Part shown: positions 36,029 to 44,544 of the stretch, piece by piece
Layout of the letters: each line of letters opens with the position of its first letter
Position numbering within the stretch: the first letter of the stretch is position 1
Assembly: GCA_045631205.1 (NCBI GenBank)
Contig: JAZQUI010000023.1
Location: 1 to 64,000, forward strand
Length of the DNA: 64,000 nt
Origin: HGM04593 sp045631205
Lineage (GTDB): Bacteria; Bacteroidota; Bacteroidia; Bacteroidales; Bacteroidaceae
Reading direction: 5' to 3'
Position numbers and translations under genes: made by a program
Notes under the pieces: generated by a model
Seen by the model: the letters and a program-made list of their open reading frames with translations, nothing else
What the model was told of the DNA's origin: nothing
The model's database searches: none

Positions 36029-38890
36029 TTAAAGTTTTTGTTTAACCTCAACCTGTACGAAGGTCTCGATGATATCGCCAACCTTGATATCGTCCTGGTT
36101 CTGGAGGCTGATACCGCACTCGTAGTTGGTGCCCACCTCCTTAACATCGTCCTTGAAGCGTTTGAGCGCTGCAAGGTTACCGGTGTGTATAACGATACCG
36201 TCTCGTATGAGGCGCGCACGGTCGGTGCGTTTAACTTTACCCTCGCGTACCATACATCCTGCAACGGTACCAACCTTGCTGATGTGGAATGTTTCGCGTA
36301 CCTCGATGGTTGCTGTAACCTCTTCTTTAACGATGGGCGCAAGCATACCCTCCATAGCGGCTTTCACCTCTTCAATAGCATCGTAGATGATAGAGTAGAT
36401 GCGTATATCCACACCCTCGTTCTCGGCTACCTTGCGGGCTGTTACCGAAGGACGTACCTGGAAACCTACGATGATGGCGTCTGATGCTGCTGCAAGGCTT
36501 ACGTCGCTTTCCGAGATTTGTCCCACAGCTTTGTGGATTACATTTATCTGTATTGTCTCGGTTGAGAGTTTTATGAGCGAGTCACTCAAAGCCTCGATAG
36601 AACCGTCCACGTCACCCTTAACAATGATGTTGAGAGTTTGGAAGTTACCAAGTGCTATGCGGCGGCCCACCTCGTCAAGGGTAAGCATCTTCTGTGTGCG
36701 GAGGCCCTGCTCACGCTGCAACTGCTCGCGCTTGCCGGTGATTTCGCGTGCTTCACGCTCGCTCTCCACCACGTTGAATGTGTCACCGGCAGTGGGGGCA
36801 CCGTTAAGTCCGAGGATAAGTGCGGGCTCGGCGGGTGCAACGCTCTTAATACGTTGGTTACGCTCGTTGAAGATAGCCTTTACTTTACCCCACTGTGTAC
36901 CTGCCACCACAATGTCACCAACTTTAAGTGTACCATTCTGTACAAGTACTGTGGCTACGTATCCGCGACCTTTGTCGAGGGTCGATTCAATGATAGAACC
37001 TGTTGCCTTGCGGTCGGGGTTGGCTTTGAGGTCGAGCATCTCGGCTTCGAGAAGCACTTTCTCCATAAGCTCTTCAACACCCATACCTACCTTTGCCGAA
37101 ATCTCCTGTGACTGGTATTTACCACCCCAGTCCTCGACAAGCATATTGAGCTGTGCAAGCTCCTCTTTGATGCGGTTGGGGTCGGCGGCGGGCTTGTCGC
37201 ACTTGTTGATTGCAAATACGATGGGCACACCTGCTGCCATAGCGTGGTTGATAGCCTCTTTTGTCTGGGGCATCACGTTGTCGTCGGCAGCGATAATAAT
37301 AATAACAATGTCGGTTACTTTTGCACCGCGGGCACGCATAGCAGTAAACGCTTCGTGACCGGGAGTATCGAGGAATGTGATGTGCTTACCGCTCTCCATC
37401 TTCACATTATAAGCTCCGATGTGCTGTGTAATACCACCAGCCTCGCCGGCAATTACGTTAGCTTTACGTATATAGTCGAGCAACGATGTCTTACCGTGGT
37501 CAACGTGTCCCATCACGGTGATGATGGGTGCGCGTGACTGGAGATCCTCTTCGTTGTCAACCTCCACTTCAATGGCGTTGGCTACCTCTGCGCTCACATA
37601 CTCTGTGGTGAAACCGAACTCCTCGGCTACGAGGTTGATGGTTTCGGCATCGAGACGCTGGTTTATTGATACCATCATACCGATACTCATACAGGTTGCA
37701 ATTACCTGTGTTACCGATATGTTCATCATACTTGCAAGCTCGTTTGCGGTTACAAACTCGGTGAGTTTTAGTACTTTACTGTCGGCCATTTCGGCATCGA
37801 AAGCCTGCTGCTGACGCTCGGCTGCCTGCTCACGTTTGTCCTTGCGGTATTTTGCGGCTTTGTTGTTCTTGCCGCGTTGTGTGAGGCGGTCGAGGGTCTC
37901 GCGTACCTGTTTAGATACATCCTCCTCGTTAACATCGTTCTTGTCGAAACGCTGGTGCTGGCGGTCACGGTCGCGACGGCTTCCCTGTGAGGGGTTATTG
38001 TTGTTCTTGTTGCGGTTGCCGCTCCACTCCTGGTTGTTATTTTGTTGAGTGTTTTCGCCAACCTCGTTTATGTTGACACGCTGGTTGTTGATGCGCTGGC
38101 GTTTTTTCTTGTTGTCGCCACCTTGTCCACCGGCGTTGTTCTGCTGGCGTTGAGCATCGCGCTGTTGCTTGCGCTGTTCCTCGCGTTGTTTGTCTTTCTC
38201 TTCACGCTCTTTTTTCTTCTCCTCTTTGCTCTTCTTCTTGGGGCGTGTTGATTGGTTTATTGCCGAAAGGTCAATCTGGCCAATGATGTTGAGTTTGGGA
38301 GCGACCTCTTCCACTTGTGTGAGTGAAGCCTGAGGGTTGTTATCCTCCACTTTGGGCTCCTCTGCTTTTACTTCGGGTTTGGGTTCCTCGGTTTTGATTA
38401 CTTCGGGCTTCACCTCCTGCTTGGGCTCTTCAATCTTTACTTTGGGCTCTTCTTTCTTTGCCTCTACCGGCTTTTCAGCCTCTTTCTTTGCAGGCTTGCG
38501 GTTGAAAGCTTCAAGGTCAATTTTGCCTGTAACCTTTATTTTTGTTTCAATCACGGGCTTTGTCTCCTCAATTTTTACCTCCTGCTTGGGCTCCTCGGGC
38601 TTCACCTCGGCGATGGGAGCTGCTGCAACTGCGGGAGCTACCTCTTTTTCTACCTCAGCAGGTGTGCTCTTGGGCTTGTCTTTGCTTTGGCGTTCTTTGG
38701 TGAAGTTATCCGATTGGATGCGAGCTTTCTTGTCGGCGCTAAACTCCTCAATAAGCAATTTGTAACCCTCTTCGGGTACAACGGCGTTGGGGTCTTCTTT
38801 TATTTCGAAGCCCTTTTTCTGCAGGAATTCCACAATTGTGGAAAGGCCCAGATTAAGCTCTCCTTGTACTTTATTTAGTCTTATCTTCAT
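36029..38890 (-). CDS. infB: Translation initiation factor IF-2
   Basis: GTPase that brings fMet-tRNA to the 30S subunit. 953 residues. An IF2_N-type helical start (KVQGELNLGLSTIVEFLQKK) is followed by a long low-complexity linker (about 70-335), first Glu/Lys/Pro repeats (for example KKEEPKVKIEEPKQEV) then Arg/Gln/Asn-rich sequence. The G domain has IITVMGHVDHGKTSLLD (G1), DTPGHEAF (G3) and NKCDKPAAD (G4). Domains II-IV follow to EVKQKL. The linker is in frame and intact. It lies 31 bases after nusA. Confidence 0.97.
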   Translation of the reverse strand: MKIRLNKVQGELNLGLSTIVEFLQKKGFEIKEDPNAVVPEEGYKLLIEEFSADKKARIQSDNFTKERQSKDKPKSTPAEVEKEVAPAVAAAPIAEVKPEEPKQEVKIEETKPVIETKIKVTGKIDLEAFNRKPAKKEAEKPVEAKKEEPKVKIEEPKQEVKPEVIKTEEPKPEVKAEEPKVEDNNPQASLTQVEEVAPKLNIIGQIDLSAINQSTRPKKKSKEEKKKEREEKDKQREEQRKQQRDAQRQQNNAGGQGGDNKKKRQRINNQRVNINEVGENTQQNNNQEWSGNRNKNNNNPSQGSRRDRDRQHQRFDKNDVNEEDVSKQVRETLDRLTQRGKNNKAAKYRKDKREQAAERQQQAFDAEMADSKVLKLTEFVTANELASMMNISVTQVIATCMSIGMMVSINQRLDAETINLVAEEFGFTTEYVSAEVANAIEVEVDNEEDLQSRAPIITVMGHVDHGKTSLLDYIRKANVIAGEAGGITQHIGAYNVKMESGKHITFLDTPGHEAFTAMRARGAKVTDIVIIIIAADDNVMPQTKEAINHAMAAGVPIVFAINKCDKPAADPNRIKEELAQLNMLVEDWGGKYQSQEISAKVGMGVEELMEKVLLEAEMLDLKANPDRKATGSIIESTLDKGRGYVATVLVQNGTLKVGDIVVAGTQWGKVKAIFNERNQRIKSVAPAEPALILGLNGAPTAGDTFNVVESEREAREITGKREQLQREQGLRTQKMLTLDEVGRRIALGNFQTLNIIVKGDVDGSIEALSDSLIKLSTETIQINVIHKAVGQISESDVSLAAASDAIIVGFQVRPSVTARKVAENEGVDIRIYSIIYDAIEEVKAAMEGMLAPIVKEEVTATIEVRETFHISKVGTVAGCMVREGKVKRTDRARLIRDGIVIHTGNLAALKRFKDDVKEVGTNYECGISLQNQDDIKVGDIIETFVQVEVKQKL

Positions 38891-38921
38891 TCGTTGTCTT
38901 TTGTTAGGTTACTGAAACTGT

Positions 38922-40184
38922 TTATTCTTCGTCCTCTTCGAACTCGGCTTGGAGTACCGATATGAGGTGGTCCACAGTGTCTTCTTCGAGGTCGGCTTTC
39001 TCAATAAGTACCTCGCGGGGGGTATTCAGAACGGCTTTGGCAGTGTCGAGGCCAATTTTCTTTATGGCTGCAATTACCCACTCGTCAACCTCGTCGGCAA
39101 ACTCCTCGATGTAGATATCATCCTCCTGCTGCTCGTCGATTTCGCGATATACGTTTATGGTGTATTCGGTGAGCATACTTGCGAGTTTGATGTTAAGACC
39201 GTCTTTACCGATAGCGAGTGAAACCTCTTCCTGTTTCAGGTTAACATCGGCAATGCGTTTCTCTTCGTCGAGAGTGATGCTTGTAATCTTGGCGGGGCTC
39301 AATGCACGTTTGATGAAGAGCTCAATGTTCGATGTGTAAGGTATAACGTCGATATTCTCGTTGCGAAGCTCGCGTACAATACCGTGGATACGTGAACCCT
39401 TCACACCCACGCAAGCACCTACGGGGTCGATGCGCTCGTCGTAAGTCTCAACTGCGATTTTTGCGCGTTTTCCGGGGATACGTGCAATCTTCTTGATGGT
39501 GATGAGACCGTCGTTGATTTCGGGTACCTCAAGCTCAAAAAGACGCTGGAGGAACATGGGCGATGTGCGGCTGAGAATGATTTTGGGGTTGTTGTTCTGG
39601 TTGTCAACACGTGCAACAACTGCGCGCACATGTTCTCCCTTGCGGTAGAAATCCGAAGGAATCTGCTCTGTTTTGGGGAGGAGAAGTTCGTTGTTTTCGT
39701 CATCTACAAGCAAGAGCTCTTTTTTCCAAATCTGGTAAACCTCGCCGCTTACGATTTGTCCGATACGCTCGCTGTACTTGTTGTAAAGGCTGTCCTTCTC
39801 CAACTCAAGAATTTTAGAAGCAAGTGTCTGGCGCAAGTTAAGGATGGCACGACGGCCGAACTCTGCGAAGTTTACAATTTCGCTCACGTCCTCGCCAATC
39901 TCGAACGAATCGTCAATCTGCTGTGCCTCGGTGAGTGAAATTTCAAGGTTGCTGTCTTTAACGTCGGCATCGGCAACTACTGTACGGCGGCGCTGTATCT
40001 CAAAGTCGCCACGGTCGGGGTTAACGATTACAGAATAGTTCTCGTCGGTGCCGAACATGTTTATCAACACTTTGCGGAAGCTCTCCTCGAGCACGCTGAT
40101 CATTGTAGTACGGTCGATGTTTTTCGACTCTTTGAATTCTTGAAAGGTATCAAGAAGGCTGATTGTTTCTTCTTTCTTTGCCAT
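38922..40184 (-). CDS. nusA: Transcription termination/antitermination factor NusA
   Basis: RNA polymerase-binding factor controlling pausing, termination and antitermination. 420 residues: N-terminal RNAP-binding domain (1-130), S1 domain (about 135-200; QIVSGEVYQIWKKELLL, FYRKGEHVRAVVARV), two KH domains (VGACVGVKGSRIHGIVREL; EVSLAIGKDGLNIKLAS), and a short acidic C-terminus ending FEEDEE. It has no long acidic repeats as in E. coli. It is one base from the rimP stop. Its action on the leader hairpin upstream of rimP is a plausible feedback. Confidence 0.97.
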   Translation of the reverse strand: MAKKEETISLLDTFQEFKESKNIDRTTMISVLEESFRKVLINMFGTDENYSVIVNPDRGDFEIQRRRTVVADADVKDSNLEISLTEAQQIDDSFEIGEDVSEIVNFAEFGRRAILNLRQTLASKILELEKDSLYNKYSERIGQIVSGEVYQIWKKELLLVDDENNELLLPKTEQIPSDFYRKGEHVRAVVARVDNQNNNPKIILSRTSPMFLQRLFELEVPEINDGLITIKKIARIPGKRAKIAVETYDERIDPVGACVGVKGSRIHGIVRELRNENIDVIPYTSNIELFIKRALSPAKITSITLDEEKRIADVNLKQEEVSLAIGKDGLNIKLASMLTEYTINVYREIDEQQEDDIYIEEFADEVDEWVIAAIKKIGLDTAKAVLNTPREVLIEKADLEEDTVDHLISVLQAEFEEDEE

Positions 40185-40185
40185 T

Positions 40186-40653
40186 TTATTTAAAATTTAT
40201 AACATATTTCGTGTATTTTACGCTGTCGTAGGTGAAGTGAAGGTCTTCCTCTACGAGCTGGGGGCGTTTGCAGCCCTCTTTCTTCTCTTTTTTGGAGATT
40301 GTGACTACAAACTCCTGCTCTTCGGCAGCTTTGAGTATGCCTTTGAGCTTTTTGCCATCTTTTGTGAGAACCTCCACTTCAAGGCCTATGTGGTTCTGGT
40401 ACTGCTGTATAACCTTGAAAGGTTGTCCAAGGCCGGCCGAGCCAACTTCGAGCTCGTAATTGTCGCCCTCTTCTCCCAAGCCTGCGCCAATATGGCGGCT
40501 TAGTTCAACGCAATCTTCAATCCACACACCTTCGGCGTGGTCTATTTCTACTGTTATTTTGTCATCCTTGCTGATGATGACATCTACCAAAAAGTACTCC
40601 TTGTCGGCGAGCCACTCATTGGTGAGTTCGATTACTTGTTGTTTGTCAATCAT
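40186..40653 (-). CDS. rimP: Ribosome maturation factor RimP
   Basis: Assists 30S subunit assembly. 155 residues: the N-terminal half has EYFLVDVIISKDDKITVEID and the conserved DCVELSRHIGAGL; the C-terminal half is an SH3-like barrel with LEVGSAGLGQPFKVIQQYQNH (usual form E-V-S-S-P-G-x-x-x-P-L). First structural gene of the leftward operon (rimP-nusA-infB order as in most bacteria), with a 95-base leader carrying a terminator hairpin. Confidence 0.93.
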   Translation of the reverse strand: MIDKQQVIELTNEWLADKEYFLVDVIISKDDKITVEIDHAEGVWIEDCVELSRHIGAGLGEEGDNYELEVGSAGLGQPFKVIQQYQNHIGLEVEVLTKDGKKLKGILKAAEEQEFVVTISKKEKKEGCKRPQLVEEDLHFTYDSVKYTKYVINFK

Positions 40654-40698
40654 ATAGTCATTCTCTTTATGATGGGAAATGTGATTCTAACAGTGTTT

Positions 40699-40740
40699 TT
40701 ATAAAAAAGAGGGGCTTGCGGGCCCCTCATTAATCATCAT
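40699..40740 (-). other. 13-codon open frame overlapping the rimP leader terminator
   Basis: Minus strand ATG at 40740 reads MMINEGPASPSFL and stops at 40701-40699, running through the hairpin and its T tract. It begins almost at the predicted transcript start, so any translation would be leaderless. It may be chance. No strong codon signal can be judged at this length. Confidence 0.25.
40703..40728 (-). terminator. Intrinsic terminator (possible attenuator) in the rimP-nusA-infB leader
   Basis: Minus strand stem GAGGGGC/GCCCCTC (40722-40728 with 40709-40715), 6-base loop, then six T. It lies about 20 bases after the predicted start of transcription and 50 bases before the rimP ATG. No minus-strand gene upstream could use it, so it belongs to this operon's leader. 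Confidence 0.75.
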
Positions 40741-40747
40741 TACTCTG

Positions 40748-40778
40748 CAAAAATAGTGTTTTTTTATTATGTGTACAA
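40748..40778 (-). promoter_or_regulatory. Promoter of the rimP-nusA-infB-cvpA-suf-rnhB operon
   Basis: Minus strand TTG (40778-40776) and TATTTTTG (40755-40748), 23 bases start to start; a full consensus match. It is divergent from the promoter of the gene at 40897. Confidence 0.8.
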
Positions 40779-40844
40779 GTTTTTTGTGTTTTTTTATTAT
40801 GTACAATGCCTCTGAAATTTCTTTGTTGCAAAAAAGCAAAACAG

Positions 40845-40876
40845 TTGTGTTGTTTATGCCTGTTTTTGTATCTTCG
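40845..40876 (+). promoter_or_regulatory. Promoter of the ATP-grasp-like gene at 40897
   Basis: TTG at 40845-40847 and TATCTTCG at 40869-40876, 24 bases start to start. Transcription would begin about 15 bases before the GTG start codon. Confidence 0.6.
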
Positions 40877-40896
40877 CACGGTAAAACCACCGTATT

Positions 40897-42096
40897 GTGA
40901 AACTTCATATATTCAACCCCGAGAACGACCTTGCTCTTGCCGACGGTAATGCCAATTATTGCCCTCCGCCGGCGGCGCGTGCTATTGCCGGCGACCTTGC
41001 AACACTGCCGCTTTGGTATGCTCAAGAGAGTGATTCTGTGTTTTTGCCGGGTATTCTTCATAGTGAGTTTCACAAGGAGATGAGTGCTCTTTTCCCGCTT
41101 GCCAGGCCTTTTGTACAGGGTAGTGCGCAGGCGGTCGATGAGTGTCGCCCGTGGGGGTGGAGTGCGCAGATACGGAGGAGACTTGTGGCTATGGCTGTGA
41201 GGGAAGAAGTTCTGCCCGGCACCTCTTTTGTCGAAAGTGTACGTTCCCTTTCCAATCGTCGCACTGCCATTGCTCTTTTGCGCTCTTTGTGCGATGCGGG
41301 TATCGATACCCCCGAAATTCCGCAATATTTTACTTCGCCCGACGATGTTGCTGCTTTCATCGAGAGTATGCCGCGCTCGGTAATAAAGGCACCGTGGTCG
41401 GGTAGTGGCAAGGGTATTGCGTGGGGCATAGGCCGTGTTGAAATTCCAGTGGAGCATTTTTACAAGGGTGTGATAAGGCGTCAGGGCGGTGTTGTGTGCG
41501 AACGTTTTCTTGATAAGGTGGTTGACTTTGCAATGGAGTTTTCCGTGTCGGGCGGTGTGGTGGCTTTTGCTGGTTATTCGCTTTTCAAATGCGACGGCAG
41601 TGCCTATTCGGGCAACGTCCTTGCAGCCGATGATACGCTGGAGAACTTTATAGCATCTTATGTGGGGCAAGATACCCTTACTGCTGTAAAAGATAGATTG
41701 ATAGCCGAACTGGAAAACTTGTTGCTTCCCGTTGGTTACTCGGGTTACCTGGGTGTTGACATGCTTGTCTATCGCAGCGGAGAGGAGTATCGTCTTTATC
41801 CCTGTGTGGAACTGAATTTAAGGATGAATATGGGTGCCGTGTCGCGCATATTTTTCGATAGATATGTTTCTCGCAGCAGTGTAGGGCGCTTTTTTGTCTC
41901 AAATTTCAGGAACGAGGGTGAGGCGCTTGCTTTGCACGAAAAGTTCCGCACCGAGCATCCTTTATGCTTGCACAATGGAGTGGTGCAGAGTGGTTATTTG
42001 AACTTGTCGCCTGTTACGCGTGAAAGCCGTTATCTTGCCTATGCTCTGGTTTACGACAACTCTTTTACTGTGCAACAGCTCTACTGTGGCGAGTAG
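40897..42096 (+). CDS. Uncharacterised ATP-grasp-like protein
   Basis: A 399-residue cytosolic protein of a Bacteroidota family beginning MKLHIFNPENDLALADGNAN. VIKAPWSGSGKGIAWG (about 168-183) resembles the glycine-rich ATP-grasp loop with its lysine, and YPCVELNLRMNMGAVS near 305-320 resembles the metal-binding E-x-N strand. An ATP-dependent ligase is plausible, but no substrate is known. The start is a GTG, chosen because the family begins with this sequence and there is no upstream in-frame ATG before the promoter. It is divergent from rimP and followed after 14 bases by a small membrane protein gene. Confidence 0.72.
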   Translation: MKLHIFNPENDLALADGNANYCPPPAARAIAGDLATLPLWYAQESDSVFLPGILHSEFHKEMSALFPLARPFVQGSAQAVDECRPWGWSAQIRRRLVAMAVREEVLPGTSFVESVRSLSNRRTAIALLRSLCDAGIDTPEIPQYFTSPDDVAAFIESMPRSVIKAPWSGSGKGIAWGIGRVEIPVEHFYKGVIRRQGGVVCERFLDKVVDFAMEFSVSGGVVAFAGYSLFKCDGSAYSGNVLAADDTLENFIASYVGQDTLTAVKDRLIAELENLLLPVGYSGYLGVDMLVYRSGEEYRLYPCVELNLRMNMGAVSRIFFDRYVSRSSVGRFFVSNFRNEGEALALHEKFRTEHPLCLHNGVVQSGYLNLSPVTRESRYLAYALVYDNSFTVQQLYCGE

Positions 42097-42110
42097 TCCT
42101 TTGTTCTTTC

Positions 42111-42548
42111 GTGGTAAAATATTATCTTCGTGCCCGTAAAAACAGTTTCTTTATGAGCATAGCAAGAGGGCGCAAAGCCAATATGAATTTTCTTTACGGC
42201 AGTGTATTTTTCTTTTTCGTAATAATAATTACCATAGGTCTTTTCTCCTATTTCTCGTTGTATAAGTATTGGAACAAGCCCGGTGATGCCAGGTTCAGTT
42301 ACGAAATATCCTTTTCTCCCTCGTTTGCAGGCACTGCATACAACGTTTATATGAACGACAGCCTTCTTTATGTTGGCGCGCCTGTTGCAACCGACACACT
42401 CATTCGTGTGAATCGTTTTGCCGAGGACAATGCCTTGCTTGTGGTTAATGCCGCTACCGACGGAGTCTCTATAATTCAAATTCCCGACCGTGGTAAAATA
42501 CTCCTGCGCCTCGGTTCGGGCGGTGCAGTAAGTGCCGATATAAAGTGA
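42111..42548 (+). CDS. Small membrane-anchored protein of unknown function
   Basis: 145 residues from a GTG at 42111; an ATG at 42153 is an alternative start. One hydrophobic helix (LYGSVFFFFVIIITIGLFSYF, about 28-48) is preceded by basic residues (SIARGRKAN), so the C-terminal about 90 residues should face the periplasm. These form a predicted beta-rich domain (SYEISFSPSFAG, YNVYMNDSLLYVG, DRGKILLRLGSGG). The family was not recognised. It is probably in an operon with the ATP-grasp-like gene; a terminator follows. Confidence 0.6.
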   Translation: MVKYYLRARKNSFFMSIARGRKANMNFLYGSVFFFFVIIITIGLFSYFSLYKYWNKPGDARFSYEISFSPSFAGTAYNVYMNDSLLYVGAPVATDTLIRVNRFAEDNALLVVNAATDGVSIIQIPDRGKILLRLGSGGAVSADIK

Positions 42549-42553
42549 TATAG

Positions 42554-42587
42554 CAGAAGCGGCCCCACAGTCGCTTCTGTTTTTTTT
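42554..42587 (+). terminator. Terminator after the small membrane protein gene
   Basis: CAGAAGCG (42554-42561) pairs with CGCTTCTG (42572-42579), followed by an eight-T run. Confidence 0.88.
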
Positions 42588-42673
42588 GTATGTTTACACC
42601 GTCGATAGTCGTGGGCGGTTTCGTTTTTCATTGCCGTTCATTTGCTCCAAATTCCTTTCGTTGGGTAAAATCT

Positions 42674-42718
42674 GTCAATCTCGCAACCTCGTATCTTTTT
42701 ACTGCCTTTATCTTCGCG
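42674..42718 (+). promoter_or_regulatory. Shared bipartite promoter element, copy 1
   Basis: GTCAA at 42674, GCAACC at 42683 and TATCTTCG at 42709, offsets 0, +9 and +35, identical to copies upstream of 46520 and 47319. The last block is a -7 box variant. There is no TTG at the usual -33 position, where GCAACCT sits instead, which suggests an activator or alternative sigma factor. Confidence 0.7.
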
Positions 42719-42731
42719 TCAAAAAAGAATT

Positions 42732-44414
42732 ATGAGTAATCAAATGAAACAGATGGCGGTTAGGTTAAAACCGCTGCTTAATGACGCCGATTCGGGTTGT
42801 AAGTGGGAGAGAAGTCTCGACAAGATTTTCTCTCCCGGTAGTTATGCCGTGGAAATAGACCACACAGGAGCCAATGTGGGTTTGCCTGTAAATTATTGTG
42901 GCGAGGAGCATTATATTGTGGGAAACCTGTTGGTTACCGATTGCGGAACCGTGGGGCCCAAGCAACGCGACAGGGTTACAGGCCAGGTGTTGACAATTAC
43001 CACTCGTGATGAAAAGACAACAGGAGTGTATGTTCGCACATTTGCCAATGGTGTTTGGCGTGAGTGGAAACAGCTCCTGGAATCGAAAATGTTTGATAAA
43101 ATAGACACCGATGAAAAACTGCTTGCAACAGTAAATTCATTGGTTACAGAGTATGAAAAACTTGCCGGGAATGAAGAGGGTTCCATTAAAAAGAGTATCG
43201 ACGATGCCGTGGCTGCTGTGAATGAAAATATCGATACAGAGAAAAAACGCTCGCAAACGGCAGAAAATGAACTGCTCACCCGCCTGCAAGGTACAAGTGA
43301 AAACAGCAATGCAGCTAACGACCCATTCAAGAGATTACCCAAGGTTTCCGATGTTACTGAGTTGATGACCGTGCTCGATGCTATGCACGGCAGTTCGGCT
43401 AATTCCGCATATAATGGTCGTTTTAGAGTACTTGTTGGCACACAAGATGTTGATATATACAACTATGTGCTTGGCTACCAGTACGACACCTGGGTACAGG
43501 AGATACGTAGCCCTTATGAACTGTGTCAAACATTCACAGATAAAACAATAAACTTACCCAATGGCGACTACTATCTTGCCCGCAAGTATAATCAGGAGTT
43601 GCGAATGGTAAGTTCTGTCGATTATCGAGGCGGCACAAGAACCTTGCGCCGAATGCACAATGTAGATAAATGGACAAATTGGGTCGATACCACCAACCCA
43701 TATATAAATTCACCGTTGTATGGTAAAAACATATTGCTTCTTGGTGGCTCTTTCGCCCACAATATCCGTGCTGCGGGTACAAGCAACAGTGGATATGGTT
43801 TCACACTTCTTGGGCGTGAATACTCGTTGCAGAATTATGTAGCACAGGAACTTGGGTTGAACCGATTTGACAACTACGCCATATCGGGCAACGGCAATTG
43901 CACCAGCAAGTTTACATATAGCACCTTTGCACAATTGGACGCAGCCATAACTTATGCCGATGAACAAGAGTACACTTACGACGGCATTGTGATATTTGGT
44001 GGAGTAAACGACTATATGAATAACTCGCCGTTGGGCACTCTTGCCGACCCTATGGGTGATGATACTTTCTATGCAAGTTTTAAAAAGATAATTAACCGCG
44101 CCCGTACAAAATACCCGACTGCGAAGTTGTATCTTGCAACACCTTTCAAGGGCTTCTCAAAAACCGAATTTTACAATCCTGCCTCAACGGTGACCAATGA
44201 GGCCGGGCATCGCTATTATGAGTATGTGCAAGCGTTGAAGGAGATTGCGCTTTATGCAAGTATCCCCCTCTTGGATATATATTCAATTCATCAAGTAGAT
44301 ACAAATAATTATGGCCGTTACACCCGCTCTTCGGCCGATGATGTTTTGCACCCCAACGGCTTGGGTTATCAAAATATAGCCCTTCCGTTGATAGAGTTCC
44401 TTGCAAGGGGGTAA
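42732..44414 (+). CDS. Tail-fibre-like knob protein with C-terminal SGNH hydrolase domain (paralogue 1)
   Basis: 560 residues, no signal peptide. Residues 1-115 form an N-terminal module (SLDKIFSPGSYAVEID, EEHYIVGNLLVTDCGT, RVTGQVLTITTRDEKT, then VRTFANGVWREWKQ) resembling pyocin-knob/tail-fibre repeats. A helical, probably coiled-coil stretch covers about 115-195. A second knob-like repeat lies at about 235-320 (MHNVDKWTNWVDT). The C-terminal domain (about 330-560) is an SGNH/GDSL esterase: LLLGGSFAHN (Ser about 339), SGNGN, IFGGVNDY and DVLHPNGLGY, so Ser, Gly, Asn and Asp-His are all present. It may deacylate a glycan. The N-terminus is paralogous to that of 47319, and there are no phage genes nearby. 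Confidence 0.75.
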   Translation: MSNQMKQMAVRLKPLLNDADSGCKWERSLDKIFSPGSYAVEIDHTGANVGLPVNYCGEEHYIVGNLLVTDCGTVGPKQRDRVTGQVLTITTRDEKTTGVYVRTFANGVWREWKQLLESKMFDKIDTDEKLLATVNSLVTEYEKLAGNEEGSIKKSIDDAVAAVNENIDTEKKRSQTAENELLTRLQGTSENSNAANDPFKRLPKVSDVTELMTVLDAMHGSSANSAYNGRFRVLVGTQDVDIYNYVLGYQYDTWVQEIRSPYELCQTFTDKTINLPNGDYYLARKYNQELRMVSSVDYRGGTRTLRRMHNVDKWTNWVDTTNPYINSPLYGKNILLLGGSFAHNIRAAGTSNSGYGFTLLGREYSLQNYVAQELGLNRFDNYAISGNGNCTSKFTYSTFAQLDAAITYADEQEYTYDGIVIFGGVNDYMNNSPLGTLADPMGDDTFYASFKKIINRARTKYPTAKLYLATPFKGFSKTEFYNPASTVTNEAGHRYYEYVQALKEIALYASIPLLDIYSIHQVDTNNYGRYTRSSADDVLHPNGLGYQNIALPLIEFLARG

Positions 44415-44451
44415 TTTCCACCACCACCAATGTAACTTGTTACTTGTGGCA

Positions 44452-44493
44452 ATAAAAAAGAGAGTGCGTCTTGTTCTTGTAACGGCGCACTCT
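44452..44493 (-). terminator. Terminator of the WecG/TagA-type gene
   Basis: AGAGTGCG (44461-44468) pairs with CGCACTCT (44486-44493). An A tract at 44453-44459 becomes the T run on the minus strand. Confidence 0.7.
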
Positions 44494-44544
44494 CATATTC
44501 TTTAACGGAAAATGATATTTAAAAATCATTTTCGTGTATGCGAG

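Noticed and set aside
36399..37358. A 319-codon open frame on the plus strand within infB
   Set aside because: Ser/Thr/Arg-rich antisense frame; the minus strand encodes an intact IF-2 G domain across the same bases.
37800..38700. Frame error or repeat expansion in the infB linker
   Set aside because: The low-complexity Glu/Lys/Pro and Arg/Gln/Asn segments stay in frame and such linkers are usual in IF-2.
40699..41670. A 323-codon minus-strand frame ending in the rimP leader
   Set aside because: Most of it is antisense to the ATP-grasp-like gene and crosses both promoters. Only its last 13 codons, after an internal ATG, are of possible interest.
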